Source: Butyricicoccus sp.
GTDB lineage: Bacteria > Bacillota > Clostridia > Oscillospirales > Butyricicoccaceae
DNA: 36,886 bases
Assembly: GCA_020025885.1 (NCBI GenBank)
Contig: JAHHRJ010000020.1
Coordinates: 1 to 36,886, forward strand
Direction of reading: 5' to 3'
This document shows, piece after piece, positions 16,175 through 24,930 of the stretch. The position numbers and the translations under genes are program-made. Below the pieces are notes generated by a model. That model worked only from the letters and a program-made list of their open reading frames with translations, made no database searches and was not told where the DNA came from. Each line of letters begins with the position of its first letter. Position 1 is the first letter of the stretch.

Positions 16175-18031
16175 TTATGATTCCTCCAACTGCTTTTGTT
16201 TTTTCTGTGCCTGATAGTGTGCCTTAACATGTTCCGCAACCGTGCGCGGCACAATGCGCGACAATTCCTCGATCGAAGCGGCACGTATATTTTCAATGGT
16301 TCCAAAATGGCGAAGCAGGTCATTGCGCCGTTTTTCTCCTACACCCTCGATTTGATCGAGCGAAGAACCGCGCACTTTTTTGCTGCCCAGTGCACGGTTA
16401 TAGGTGATCGCAAAGCGGTGTACCTCTTCCTGAATGCGTCCAATGAGGGCAAATACAGCAGGAACCGTAGAGATTCCAAATTCCCGTCCATCTGGAGCGA
16501 CCAGCCCCCGCGTGCGGTGGTGATCATCCTTGACCATGCCAAAGCATGGTATGGTCACACCAAACTGTGTCAGCACCTCACGCGCAATGCGCACATGTCC
16601 CAGTCCGCCGTCGATCAAAAAGGCATCTGGAAGTGGGCAGAATTTCTCATCCCCATCTTTCCACCTCTGCAAACGTCTTGTCAGCATCTCGCGCATGGAC
16701 GCATAGTCATCCTGTCCCTTGGCAGCAACGGCAATGCGAAATTTACGATATCGCACACGTGCCGGCTTGGCATCCTCAAAAACGACCATCGAACCGACGG
16801 TATCTTGTCCCGCAAAATTAGAAATATCATAGGCTTCCAAAACCTTGGGCAGTGTCTGCATCCCTGTCATCTGCTGCAACAGTTCGAGCGACTTGATGCG
16901 GCGTTCTTGACTGGTCTCCACACGCAGGATCTCCTCACGCGCATTTTTCTCTGCCAGCCGAATGATATCATGCCGCCTGCCGCGCTGGGGCACAGCCAGT
17001 TCCACCTTTCGCTTTGCGATCGAGGTGAGAAACTCCCCAACCGCTTCGATCTCGTCCACCGGACTGGAAAGCAACACCGTCCGCGGCATGGCATTGCGGA
17101 ATGCATAATACTGCTTGAGGAATGCGCCGAGTGCCTCGCCAGCGTCTGCCGCTGTCACGCCATCGAGCAGTGTAAACTCCTTATCATGCAAGTTTCCTGC
17201 CAGATAGTGCAGCACCACCACACAACCACGTGTCTGCCCCTGCACATATGCAACAGCATCCAGTTCTGCAAATGCTGCCGAAACCACTTTTTGCTTTTCG
17301 CCCAGTGCACGAATCGCACGGATTCGATCACGCAGCACTGCCGCCTGTTCAAAGCGCAGCTCTTCTGCTGCCTGTTCCATATGTGTTTCCAAATCGCACA
17401 GTAGCTGCTTGTCGTTGCCTTCTAATAGAGCGACCGCCTCGCGCACCCGCTCTCCATAGTCCTCCGCGCTGATCTGTCCGGTACAGGGTGCAATACAGCG
17501 CCCTAAGTGCAGATTGAGGCACGGACGATCTTTTCCAATATCACGTGGAAATACGCGGCGACAGGTTTTGAGTTTTAACGCTTCACAAACCGTATCAATC
17601 GCATTATATGCGGCACGGCGGCTGGTATAGGGACCAAAATAGCGGTCTGCATCTGCTACTGGCTTGGATACGATGGAAAACTCCGGATATGGCTTAGACA
17701 GTGTCACCTTAATAAATGGATATCCCTTATCGTCTTTCAGCAGGATATTATATTTGGGCTGATACTTTTTGATCATCTGATTTTCTAGTACCAGCGCTTC
17801 AAATTCCGTTTCTGTTACAATAATATCGAAGTCACGAATGTTCGATACCATACGCAGTGTTTTGGGACTGTGCCTTGCATCCGATTGAAAATATTGTGAC
17901 ACACGGTTTTTCAGCGCCTTCGCCTTTCCAACATAGATGACCTCACCCACTGCATTTTTCATGATATAGACACCGGGTTCTAGCGGTAGACTGCGCACTC
18001 GGTTCTTGAGTTCTTCAAATCGTTCGTGCAT
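16175..18031 (-). CDS. uvrC: UvrC, excinuclease ABC subunit C
   Basis: Nuclease that makes both incisions around bulky DNA lesions in nucleotide excision repair with UvrA and UvrB. The 618 residues contain the GIY-YIG nuclease (GVYIMKNAVGEVIYVGKA, about 20-37), a cysteine cluster region (CRRVF..CLNLHLGRCIAPC), the UVR motif that binds UvrB (about 205-235), the RNase H-like second nuclease (YDISNFAGQDTVGSMVVFEDAKP, LIDGGLGH) and C-terminal helix-hairpin-helix motifs (LDQIEGVGEKRRNDLLRHF). It is the first gene of the uvrC-rsmD-coaD group. Confidence 0.98.
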   Translation of the reverse strand: MHERFEELKNRVRSLPLEPGVYIMKNAVGEVIYVGKAKALKNRVSQYFQSDARHSPKTLRMVSNIRDFDIIVTETEFEALVLENQMIKKYQPKYNILLKDDKGYPFIKVTLSKPYPEFSIVSKPVADADRYFGPYTSRRAAYNAIDTVCEALKLKTCRRVFPRDIGKDRPCLNLHLGRCIAPCTGQISAEDYGERVREAVALLEGNDKQLLCDLETHMEQAAEELRFEQAAVLRDRIRAIRALGEKQKVVSAAFAELDAVAYVQGQTRGCVVVLHYLAGNLHDKEFTLLDGVTAADAGEALGAFLKQYYAFRNAMPRTVLLSSPVDEIEAVGEFLTSIAKRKVELAVPQRGRRHDIIRLAEKNAREEILRVETSQERRIKSLELLQQMTGMQTLPKVLEAYDISNFAGQDTVGSMVVFEDAKPARVRYRKFRIAVAAKGQDDYASMREMLTRRLQRWKDGDEKFCPLPDAFLIDGGLGHVRIAREVLTQFGVTIPCFGMVKDDHHRTRGLVAPDGREFGISTVPAVFALIGRIQEEVHRFAITYNRALGSKKVRGSSLDQIEGVGEKRRNDLLRHFGTIENIRAASIEELSRIVPRTVAEHVKAHYQAQKKQKQLEES

Positions 18032-18048
18032 GATTTTATTCCAGACCT

Positions 18049-18078
18049 ATTTTAACAATCTAAGTTTATGGTATACAA
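18049..18078 (-). promoter_or_regulatory. Possible promoter for uvrC
   Basis: Minus-strand TTGTAT (18073-18078) and TAAAAT (18049-18054) with an 18-base spacer, just downstream of the HPr terminator and 18 bases before the uvrC ATG. The short leader makes it plausible but not certain. Confidence 0.45.
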
Positions 18079-18079
18079 G

Positions 18080-18105
18080 AAAAGCACCGCTGACGCGGTG
18101 CTTTT
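18080..18105 (-). terminator. Intrinsic terminator after the HPr gene
   Basis: AAAAGCACCGC, TGAC loop, GCGGTGCTTTT: an 11 bp stem with a U run on the minus-strand transcript, 19 bases past the HPr stop. It separates HPr from uvrC. Confidence 0.9.
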
Positions 18106-18124
18106 ATGAACCTTACGAAATGGC

Positions 18125-18388
18125 TCAGTCAGAGAAGTTAGAAGTAATCAGCTCTACCAGAGCGTTGACTGCTTCTTCTTCGTCTGGGCCGTCAGCGATC
18201 AGATTGATCGTAGTGCCCTTGGTAATGCCAAGAGATAGGATACCGAGCAGACTCTTTGCGTTTACGCGGCGCTCTTCCTTCTCAACGAGGATCGTGCTCT
18301 TAAACTCATTTGCCTTCTGAATGAAAAAAGTTGCCGGTCTTGCATAAAGACCTACCTGATTAGTCACCTGTACTTCTTTCGAATACAT
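18125..18388 (-). CDS. HPr-family protein with Tyr at position 15 (Crh-like)
   Basis: The 87 residues match HPr over the whole length. The start at 18388 is fixed by homology and by AGGGAG upstream. In catalytic HPr, His15 in the GLHARPA motif carries phosphate from enzyme I to EIIA; here the motif reads GLYARPA, with codon TAT where one base change would give CAT. Ser46 (in VNAKSLLG), the site of HPr kinase/phosphorylase, is kept. Together these are the hallmarks of Crh-type proteins, which act in catabolite repression rather than sugar transport; Bacillus Crh has Gln15. No ptsI is adjacent and the gene is monocistronic with its own promoter and terminator. The regulatory role is inferred. 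Confidence 0.88.
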   Translation of the reverse strand: MYSKEVQVTNQVGLYARPATFFIQKANEFKSTILVEKEERRVNAKSLLGILSLGITKGTTINLIADGPDEEEAVNALVELITSNFSD

Positions 18389-18463
18389 TTCCTCATCGCT
18401 CCCTAATTCAAAGTTTAATCCGTGCTTTGACTGTTTCAGACTATCATTTATCAATATGATAAT

Positions 18464-18492
18464 AGGATACCGTTTTTTTTTGTTTTCGTCAA
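18464..18492 (-). promoter_or_regulatory. Probable promoter of the HPr-like gene
   Basis: Minus-strand -35 TTGACG (18487-18492) and -10 TATCCT (18464-18469), 17-base spacer that is mostly A. The leader to the ATG at 18388 is about 70 bases. No gene is visible in 18389-18628. Confidence 0.6.
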
Positions 18493-18628
18493 TCCCATTT
18501 GACCAGAAACAATATACAGATTTGTAGAAAATACACGATTTTTGCACGATATATTGAACTATTTAAACAATTATCATTCAATTGTCTGTCGTTTGGATAG
18601 GTTTTAAAATTTTCCTCTGTTGTTTTGC

Positions 18629-21022
18629 TCAGCGAAACTCTACCACGGTCACGCCCATTTCACCTTCTCCAAAGACACCATTGCGGACGGTCTTGCAGAA
18701 CTTATTGCGTTTGAGGTGTGACTGGATCGCAGCGCGCAGCGTACCTGTGCCCTTACCATGGATAATGCGTACCCCCGGCAGTTTGCTCATCAGTGCAGAC
18801 GAGATAAACTGATCTACTTCCAAAATTGCTTCCTCTGCACACAGTCCGCGCACATCGACTTCACTCGGCGCCGCCTCTACACGCAGTTCACGTGCGGCAC
18901 GCTTGCCGCCTGTCGGCTGCTTGGGTGACGGCTTACTGTCTTTCTTTTTGAGCGGACGCACTTCCTCCACGCGAACCATCATTTTCATAATACCCGCCTG
19001 TACCTGTACATTTCCATCTGCATCTGGTGCTTTGAGCACGGTCGCTGTTACGCCGGATACATTGAGCAGCTGCACTTCATCGCCTGGCTTCAGATTCTTG
19101 ACCGATGCAGGATCAACTGTGTGCTTCTGCCGCGCCTTGCCGCGCAGTTCGGTCTCTGTCTGTGTGATAATGCCGCGCAGTGCACTCTTTGCCGCAGATA
19201 GGTTTGCATCTGCCGCCGACTTTTGCGCCTGCTTCTTCATGTCTTCCAGCTCATCAAACACTGTCTCGGCTGCCATACGCGCATCTTTCAAGATCCTATC
19301 TGCTTTGAGTCGTGCATTTTCCAGAATACGGTCGGTCTCATCCTGTGTCTTGTCGCGCAGATTTTCTGCCTTATCGCGCTCGCTCTGCGCAGATGCACGC
19401 AAACGCTCTGCCTCCGCCTTATAACGTTCGAGCTGGCGGCGTTCCTTCTCCAGCTCAGCTAGAACATCCTCAAAGCGGGTGTTTTCGTTGGAAATCTGTT
19501 CCTTTGCCCGCTCCAAGATTGTAGGCTGCAATCCCAAACGCGCCGCAATTGCAAACGCATTGGACTTGCCCGGAATACCTGTAAGCAGACGATACGTTGG
19601 ACGGAGTGTACCTACATCAAATTCACAGGATGCATTTTCTACGCCATCCGTGGTGAGTGCAAAGGTTTTCAGCTCCGAGTAATGGGTCGTTGCCGCAACA
19701 CGTGCGCCCATCTGTCTTGCGTACCCAATGACGGAAACTGCAAGTGCCGCGCCTTCGATCGGGTCAGTACCTGCACCCAGCTCGTCAAATAGTACGAGAT
19801 CGCCGCGTGCACATTTCTCCATAATGCCCACAATCGTTTTCATATGGGACGAGAATGTGGAAAGGCTCTGCTCAATGGACTGTTCGTCGCCAATGTCTGC
19901 ATAGATATTTTCAAAAATGCAGACCTCCGACAACTCACTCGCCGGAATATGCAGACCAGACTGCGCCATCAGACACAAAAGCCCTAGTGTCTTAATAGAT
20001 ACCGTCTTACCACCCGTGTTCGGACCGGTGATCACCAGCGTATCATACCCATCACCAATGGCAATATCGATCGGCACTGCCTTCTTTTGGTCAAGCAGTG
20101 GATGACGGGCGCGCTGCAAATTCACGTGGTAATCTTCGACAAGCTGCGGCTCACATGCATTGAGCGCAAACGACAGCTTGGCGCGTGCAAAAATAAAGTC
20201 AAACGCGCAAAGTGCCTCATAATCTTCACGCAGCGACTCGGCGCACTGTGTCACCTCAGCAGACAGCATATGCAGAATGCGCTCGATCTCCTGCTGTTCG
20301 CGTCCCTCCAGCACCTTAAGCTGGTTGTTGATCTCCACGACCTGTGCCGGTTCTACGAAGATGGTGGCACCTGTGCCCGAGGTATCATGCACCAGTCCGG
20401 GCACATCGCCGCGATGCTCTGCCTTGACCGGCACAACAAAACGACCATTACGCTGTGTGATGATCGCTTCTTGTAAGTACTTCGCGCGTTCGCCTGAGAT
20501 CATGCGTCCCAGTGTCTCACGCACGCGCCCACCAATGCGGCGCATTTCACGGCGAATGGAAGTCAGCTCTGCCGACGCACCATCAGCCATTTCCTCTTCC
20601 GATAGAATAGAAGTAGTGATGGACTCTTCCAAACTGCGGTTGCCTGACAAACGATGATAGATCGGTGTCAGTGCGGTCTTTTCTTCCTGCTCGGCAAAGT
20701 ATGCCTGCATCAGTCTCGATGCCTGCAACAGCGATGCTACTTCCAGCAGTTCGCGCATATTGAGCGCACCGCCCACTTCACAGCGGCGCAAAGATGCTGT
20801 AATATCGCGAATGCCGCCCAAGGTCGGGCTGCCGTTTTTGACCATCATGTTTTTGGCATCTGTCGTTTGGCGCAGATACAGCACTGCATCTTCTCGGTCG
20901 TTGATCGGGCGCAATGCAAGTGCAAGCTCACGTCCGTGCGCCGAGACTGTCTGTGCTGCGAGCAGATCCAGAACGGTAAAATATTCTAATGTACGAAGTG
21001 ATTTTTCTGCCAATCGGTTCAT
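18629..21022 (-). CDS. mutS2: MutS2, SMR-domain nuclease/ribosome rescue factor
   Basis: The 797 residues are a normal MutS2 length. The protein lacks the MutS mismatch-recognition domain, has the clamp and ATPase core with Walker A GPNTGGKT (333-340), LVLFDELGAGTDPIEGAAL as Walker B and signature, a long coiled coil (about 510-620), and a C-terminal SMR nuclease domain (about 722-797) with VDVRGL and HGKGTG. Family members suppress recombination and, in Bacillus, bind collided ribosomes and split them. The ATG overlaps the recO stop by four bases (ATGA). It is the last gene of the yqfC-to-mutS2 string; I saw no clear terminator after it. Confidence 0.97.
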   Translation of the reverse strand: MNRLAEKSLRTLEYFTVLDLLAAQTVSAHGRELALALRPINDREDAVLYLRQTTDAKNMMVKNGSPTLGGIRDITASLRRCEVGGALNMRELLEVASLLQASRLMQAYFAEQEEKTALTPIYHRLSGNRSLEESITTSILSEEEMADGASAELTSIRREMRRIGGRVRETLGRMISGERAKYLQEAIITQRNGRFVVPVKAEHRGDVPGLVHDTSGTGATIFVEPAQVVEINNQLKVLEGREQQEIERILHMLSAEVTQCAESLREDYEALCAFDFIFARAKLSFALNACEPQLVEDYHVNLQRARHPLLDQKKAVPIDIAIGDGYDTLVITGPNTGGKTVSIKTLGLLCLMAQSGLHIPASELSEVCIFENIYADIGDEQSIEQSLSTFSSHMKTIVGIMEKCARGDLVLFDELGAGTDPIEGAALAVSVIGYARQMGARVAATTHYSELKTFALTTDGVENASCEFDVGTLRPTYRLLTGIPGKSNAFAIAARLGLQPTILERAKEQISNENTRFEDVLAELEKERRQLERYKAEAERLRASAQSERDKAENLRDKTQDETDRILENARLKADRILKDARMAAETVFDELEDMKKQAQKSAADANLSAAKSALRGIITQTETELRGKARQKHTVDPASVKNLKPGDEVQLLNVSGVTATVLKAPDADGNVQVQAGIMKMMVRVEEVRPLKKKDSKPSPKQPTGGKRAARELRVEAAPSEVDVRGLCAEEAILEVDQFISSALMSKLPGVRIIHGKGTGTLRAAIQSHLKRNKFCKTVRNGVFGEGEMGVTVVEFR

Positions 21023-21810
21023 TTTTTTGCTCCCAATGCTCTTGAAATCCCTCCCTCGGGTTCGAGAGAGTGGTAAAATGTAAGGCTGTCAAAGCCCCTT
21101 TCTGCATGACAAAGTGCATAGGCTTCGCATACTTCCGCAAGCTGTATCCGTGCCGTGCCACTGAGTGCAAACGCATAAACGCGCGGAATCGCCTGCGTCA
21201 GGATATGCGAAATCGCCGCATGTGTTGCAGGTGTCAGGCAAGCATAGCCCGCCGTGCCCAGCCGCGCCGCACACACACCGCAGCGGCATACACCATCGGT
21301 CGGAGAGAACCAGATAGGTTCCAGTTCCTGTGTACTGCATACAGAGCACACCGATAGGTCGGGTGTATATCCACTTTCTGCCATGAGCCTGAGTTCAAGC
21401 GCCGCCTTGACTGCTAGACGATCGCGCTTTTGGTCGGCAATCGCACGCAAGGCATATAACAGCAGACGGGTCGCGGCAGGGCTGTCCATATCAGTATCTG
21501 TCATATGCCCCACAAGTTCCGCAAGATAACAGCACAGCGCATAATTTTCCATACTGTCTGTTACTCCCCAAAACGATGCGATCAAGTCAGCTTGTACCAG
21601 CGTAAATTTTCCGCCGCGCCCTGCATACAGTGTCAGCTCACTAAAACAAAACAGCCGCACGGCGTGCACCATACGCCCGCCGCGCCGCCTTACACCTTTG
21701 CATAGCACTTCAATATGCCGCCCCGACTCTGTCAATACAGTAATATAACGATCCTGATCACCGAAATCATTCTCCCGAATGACCAGCCCTTTGAGTGTCA
21801 GATGCTCCAT
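21019..21810 (-). CDS. recO: RecO, recombination mediator
   Basis: Protein of the RecFOR pathway that loads RecA onto SSB-coated single-stranded DNA. The 263 residues start with the OB-fold (MEHLTLKGLVIRENDFGDQDR), followed by a helical domain and a zinc-finger-like section with CSVC and CRCGVC (about 155-180). GAGGAGC precedes the ATG. The start lies inside the end of the small yqzL gene, overlapping it by 44 bases in another frame. Order era-yqzL-recO matches Bacillus. Confidence 0.96.
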   Translation of the reverse strand: MEHLTLKGLVIRENDFGDQDRYITVLTESGRHIEVLCKGVRRRGGRMVHAVRLFCFSELTLYAGRGGKFTLVQADLIASFWGVTDSMENYALCCYLAELVGHMTDTDMDSPAATRLLLYALRAIADQKRDRLAVKAALELRLMAESGYTPDLSVCSVCSTQELEPIWFSPTDGVCRCGVCAARLGTAGYACLTPATHAAISHILTQAIPRVYAFALSGTARIQLAEVCEAYALCHAERGFDSLTFYHSLEPEGGISRALGAKK

Positions 21811-21907
21811 ATTGCTCCTCTTTGTCCTGCGCCAGCCCGCGATACAATAAATACGCGGCTGGCTCTCCTGTGTGGATAAATCGATCCCAAAATGCCTGTA
21901 CGTCCAT
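21767..21907 (-). CDS. yqzL: YqzL-family small protein
   Basis: Short protein of 46 residues (MDVQAFWDRFIHTGEPAAYL...) of unknown function. The pattern 'FW--F--TG---AYLLY' and the position between era and recO match the YqzL family of Firmicutes. The ATG at 21907 is preceded by a strong AAAGGAGCG site. The stop falls 44 bases inside recO, so the two coding regions overlap in different frames and translation is probably coupled. Confidence 0.8.
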   Translation of the reverse strand: MDVQAFWDRFIHTGEPAAYLLYRGLAQDKEEQYGASDTQRAGHSGE

Positions 21908-21990
21908 CAGAATCGCTCCTTTCGGGTTTAGCTTGCCCCGAAAATACGACATTATGTTGGAATTTTCTGCATTTTGTCCAGTTTATCCCT

Positions 21991-22884
21991 TTATTCGTCC
22001 TGATATCCGAAATTGCGCATCTGATACTGATTGTTGCGCCAATCCTCTTTCACCTTGATCCAGAGATCCAGATATACCTTCGTGTCAAAGTCGCGCTCCA
22101 AGTCACGGCGTGCCAGCTCACCAATGCGCTTGAGCATCGCGCCGCCCTTGCCAATGATAATGCCCTTGTGACTTGCCTTCTCACAGTAAATGGTGGCATG
22201 AATGGCGATCACACCGTTTTCGCGCTTCTCCATCTGCTCAATGCCAACTGCAACGCCGTGCGGTACTTCACGGTCAAGGAGTTTGAGCATCTTCTCGCGT
22301 ACCACTTCTGCAACCATCTGCTTTTCCGGCTGGTCAGAAACCATATCTTCCGGAAACAGCTGCGGACCTTCCAGCGCAAACTTATCAAATTCAGCAAGCA
22401 GTACATCAAGGCTCTCTCCGGTACGTGCAGAAACCGGAACGACGGCATCAAATTCATGTACTGCCGCATACGCTGCAATGACCGCAAGCAAATCTTCATG
22501 CTTTACAGTGTCTGTCTTGTTGATAACCAGAATCGCCGGAATCCCAGCTGCCTTGATCTGTGCAATGAGGCTTTCCTCTGGTGCGCCAATGTTCGCGATT
22601 GGCTCAACAATGAGTGCTGCAACATCGACTTCTGATACGGTATCCGCAACGACCTTTACCATATAATCACCCAGACGGGAACGCGGCTTGTGCAGTCCTG
22701 GGGTGTCAAGAAATACATACTGGCAGCCGTCTTTGTTGAGCAGTCCCGTGATACGGGTACGTGTGGTCTGCGGCTTATTGGATACGATCGCAACCTTGCG
22801 ACCAACCAACTTATTTGTCAGTGTGGACTTGCCTACATTCGGTCTGCCGACCATTGAAATAATCGCAGTTTTTGTAATTTCCAT
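21991..22884 (-). CDS. era: Era, ribosome-assembly GTPase
   Basis: Essential GTPase that binds 16S rRNA near its 3' end and helps 30S assembly. The 297 residues carry G1 GRPNVGKS (13-20), G3 DTPG (60-63), G4 NKTD (122-125) and G5 VPVSARTGES, then a C-terminal KH domain with IIGKGGAMLKRIG and KVYLDLWIKVKEDWRNN. The start codon directly follows the dgkA stop with no gap, and GGAAGGAAAAG provides the ribosome site. Confidence 0.98.
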   Translation of the reverse strand: MEITKTAIISMVGRPNVGKSTLTNKLVGRKVAIVSNKPQTTRTRITGLLNKDGCQYVFLDTPGLHKPRSRLGDYMVKVVADTVSEVDVAALIVEPIANIGAPEESLIAQIKAAGIPAILVINKTDTVKHEDLLAVIAAYAAVHEFDAVVPVSARTGESLDVLLAEFDKFALEGPQLFPEDMVSDQPEKQMVAEVVREKMLKLLDREVPHGVAVGIEQMEKRENGVIAIHATIYCEKASHKGIIIGKGGAMLKRIGELARRDLERDFDTKVYLDLWIKVKEDWRNNQYQMRNFGYQDE

Positions 22885-23349
22885 TTATCTTTTCCTTCCA
22901 AATCCAAAAATAAACCCAAGTGCACATGGTGCAGATAGCACGAGCGTAGCCAATAAAATCTTATGTGCCCATAGCTTTGCCGCAAGCAGCGGTACCACTG
23001 GCACAAAGAAAATGAGTCCGATCACCGCGCATGCAATCGCGCACACAAACACAGCTGCCGCCGCAATATCCTTTGCATCGCGCACCGTGCGGTCATATCC
23101 TGACGCTTGCCAGTCACATAGATACTCGATCGCTGTGTTCATAAGCTCCGCGCCCAGCATCACGCCAAAACATAATGCCAGCACGGCGCACTTGACCGCA
23201 GAAAGCCGACCAAGTGCTGCAAACAGAGTGACATAACATGCTGCCGTGATATGAATACGAAAGTTTCGCTCACTTCTCATGCATAGACAGATCCCGCGCA
23301 CAGCATATTGAAAGCTTTGGCGAAGCTTTCGAATCTCGCGTCCCATCAT
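22885..23349 (-). CDS. dgkA: Diacylglycerol/undecaprenol kinase (DgkA family)
   Basis: Small membrane kinase of 154 residues; Gram-positive members phosphorylate undecaprenol, feeding the lipid carrier for wall synthesis. The active-site stretch GAELMNTAIEYLCDW followed by YDRTVRDAKDIAAAAV is diagnostic. Hydrophobic segments at about 33-50, 55-70, 95-120 and 128-148 give about four membrane helices, one more than the classical three, with a basic FGRKR tail. The ATG overlaps the ybeY stop by four bases. Confidence 0.9.
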   Translation of the reverse strand: MMGREIRKLRQSFQYAVRGICLCMRSERNFRIHITAACYVTLFAALGRLSAVKCAVLALCFGVMLGAELMNTAIEYLCDWQASGYDRTVRDAKDIAAAAVFVCAIACAVIGLIFFVPVVPLLAAKLWAHKILLATLVLSAPCALGFIFGFGRKR

Positions 23350-23840
23350 GTCGGACGCACCAGTCCCAACGCCGTGAGGTTTTCCTCTTCCTTCTTGCGC
23401 ATCAGCACGCGGTCTGACTCTTCCCGCTCATGGTCATATCCCAAGAGATGCAGAACGGAATGCACGGTCAAAAATCCACATTCACGCTCTGCCGAGTGGC
23501 CAAACTCCAACGCCTGCTCACAAGCACGATCATAATTTAAGACCATATCGCCCAGCATCACGCAGTTGATCTCCGGATCATACTCCAGTTCTTCCTGTGG
23601 TTCTCCGTTGTAAAACTCATACATCGGGAAAGAAAGCACATCGGTTACCGCATCTTTCTCACGATACTCTGCATTCATTTCGCGAATGGTTTCCCCATTT
23701 ACAATGGTAACATCCAAAAAGGCATCAAAATCAATGTCCTCCTGCGCCAGTACCTGCTCGGCACATTCTGTAATGAGCTTGCGCACGGCTTCTTCGTTTG
23801 GCAGCTCTACCTCTGCCGTCACACGGATTCGATGATTCAT
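23346..23840 (-). CDS. ybeY: YbeY, endoribonuclease/16S rRNA maturation factor
   Basis: Metal-dependent RNase for 16S rRNA 3' processing and ribosome quality control. The 164 residues have the zinc-binding motif HSVLHLLGYDHE with His127, His131 and His137, and the preceding TDVLSFP block (about 66-72). It is encoded between phoH and dgkA, which overlap it by four bases at each end, indicating coupled translation. Confidence 0.97.
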   Translation of the reverse strand: MNHRIRVTAEVELPNEEAVRKLITECAEQVLAQEDIDFDAFLDVTIVNGETIREMNAEYREKDAVTDVLSFPMYEFYNGEPQEELEYDPEINCVMLGDMVLNYDRACEQALEFGHSAERECGFLTVHSVLHLLGYDHEREESDRVLMRKKEEENLTALGLVRPT

Positions 23841-24901
23841 CTTCTTCCCTCCAATCGACGTCGGAACGTGCGGGGTGCTGCCTGCGGCTTGTCCTGCCGT
23901 GCAGAATACTCCTGACGCACGGGACGCTGCTCACGCTCGCGTGGTTTTTTGTGGCTTTCATAGTCCGCATACGCCTTGACGATACGCTGTACCAACTCAT
24001 GTCTTACAACGTCCTTATCCGTCAGATAACACTGTGCAATGTCCTCCACATCTACCAAAATGCGTGATGCCTCTTTGAGTCCAGACGTCTTGCCGTCTGG
24101 CAGATCAACCTGCGTAATATCGCCTGTGATGACCGCCTTGGAACCAAAACCAATACGGGTCAGGAACATTTTCATCTGCTCCGGTGTGGTGTTCTGTGCT
24201 TCATCCAAAATGATAAAAGAATCATCGAGGGTGCGTCCGCGCATATACGCGAGCGGCGCAACCTCAATTGATCCTTTTTCCATATGCTTTTGAAATGTCT
24301 CTGCACCCATCATGTCAAAGAGTCCGTCATAGAGTGGGCGCAGATATGGATCAACCTTACTCTGTAAGTCTCCCGGCAAAAATCCGAGCTTCTCGCCTGC
24401 TTCCACCGCTGGGCGGGTCAAAATAATGCGCGATACCTGCTTATCGCGGAACGCCGCAACTGCCGCCGCAACTGCAAGATAGGTCTTGCCCGTACCTGCT
24501 GGACCAATGCCCATCGTGACCGTATGGTTGCGGATCGCTTCCATATATTTCTTCTGTCCGAGGGTTTTTGCCTTGATGGGCTTACCCTTTGCCGTAATGA
24601 CAAGCACATCTCGCCCCATGGTGTGTACTTCATGCTCACGTCCTTCACGTGCCAGCCCGATCACATACTGCACGGTCTGTACGCCAACTGCATCTGCGCG
24701 GCGTGCCATTTCTAAGAGTGCAATGAAGACCCGCTCGGCGGTCTGTACTGCCTCTGGCTCACCAGAAATTTTGAGTTCGGTCTCGCGGCTGACAATCGAT
24801 ACGCCGAGCTCACGTTCAATGAGTTTAATGTTCTCATCAAACGCGCCAAAAATGGCGATCATCAGATCCGCCTGTTCCATCTGCATGGTTTTTTCTGTCA
24901 T
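23837..24901 (-). CDS. phoH: PhoH-like ATPase
   Basis: P-loop ATPase, often paired with YbeY, probably an RNA-associated ATPase of uncertain role. The 354 residues have an N-terminal KH-like segment (about 15-75), Walker A GPAGTGKT (133-140), the SFIILDEAQN Walker B and a QVDLPDGKTSGL block. From about residue 318 an Arg/Gln-rich tail (REREQRPVRQEYSARQ) extends beyond the usual end and may bind RNA. AAAGGCAT precedes the ATG; the stop overlaps the ybeY start. Confidence 0.95.
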   Translation of the reverse strand: MTEKTMQMEQADLMIAIFGAFDENIKLIERELGVSIVSRETELKISGEPEAVQTAERVFIALLEMARRADAVGVQTVQYVIGLAREGREHEVHTMGRDVLVITAKGKPIKAKTLGQKKYMEAIRNHTVTMGIGPAGTGKTYLAVAAAVAAFRDKQVSRIILTRPAVEAGEKLGFLPGDLQSKVDPYLRPLYDGLFDMMGAETFQKHMEKGSIEVAPLAYMRGRTLDDSFIILDEAQNTTPEQMKMFLTRIGFGSKAVITGDITQVDLPDGKTSGLKEASRILVDVEDIAQCYLTDKDVVRHELVQRIVKAYADYESHKKPREREQRPVRQEYSARQDKPQAAPRTFRRRLEGRR

Positions 24902-24930
24902 AGTATTATGCCTTTCTAACCTCGCAAGGC

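Noticed and set aside
16196..17404. 402-codon plus-strand frame opposite uvrC
   Set aside because: It is antisense to conserved UvrC domains; its composition (Cys, His, Arg rich) is typical of a shadow frame.
18389..18547. 53-residue extension upstream of the HPr-like gene
   Set aside because: The segment covers the probable promoter and has no HPr-like content; the family starts at the internal ATG at 18388.
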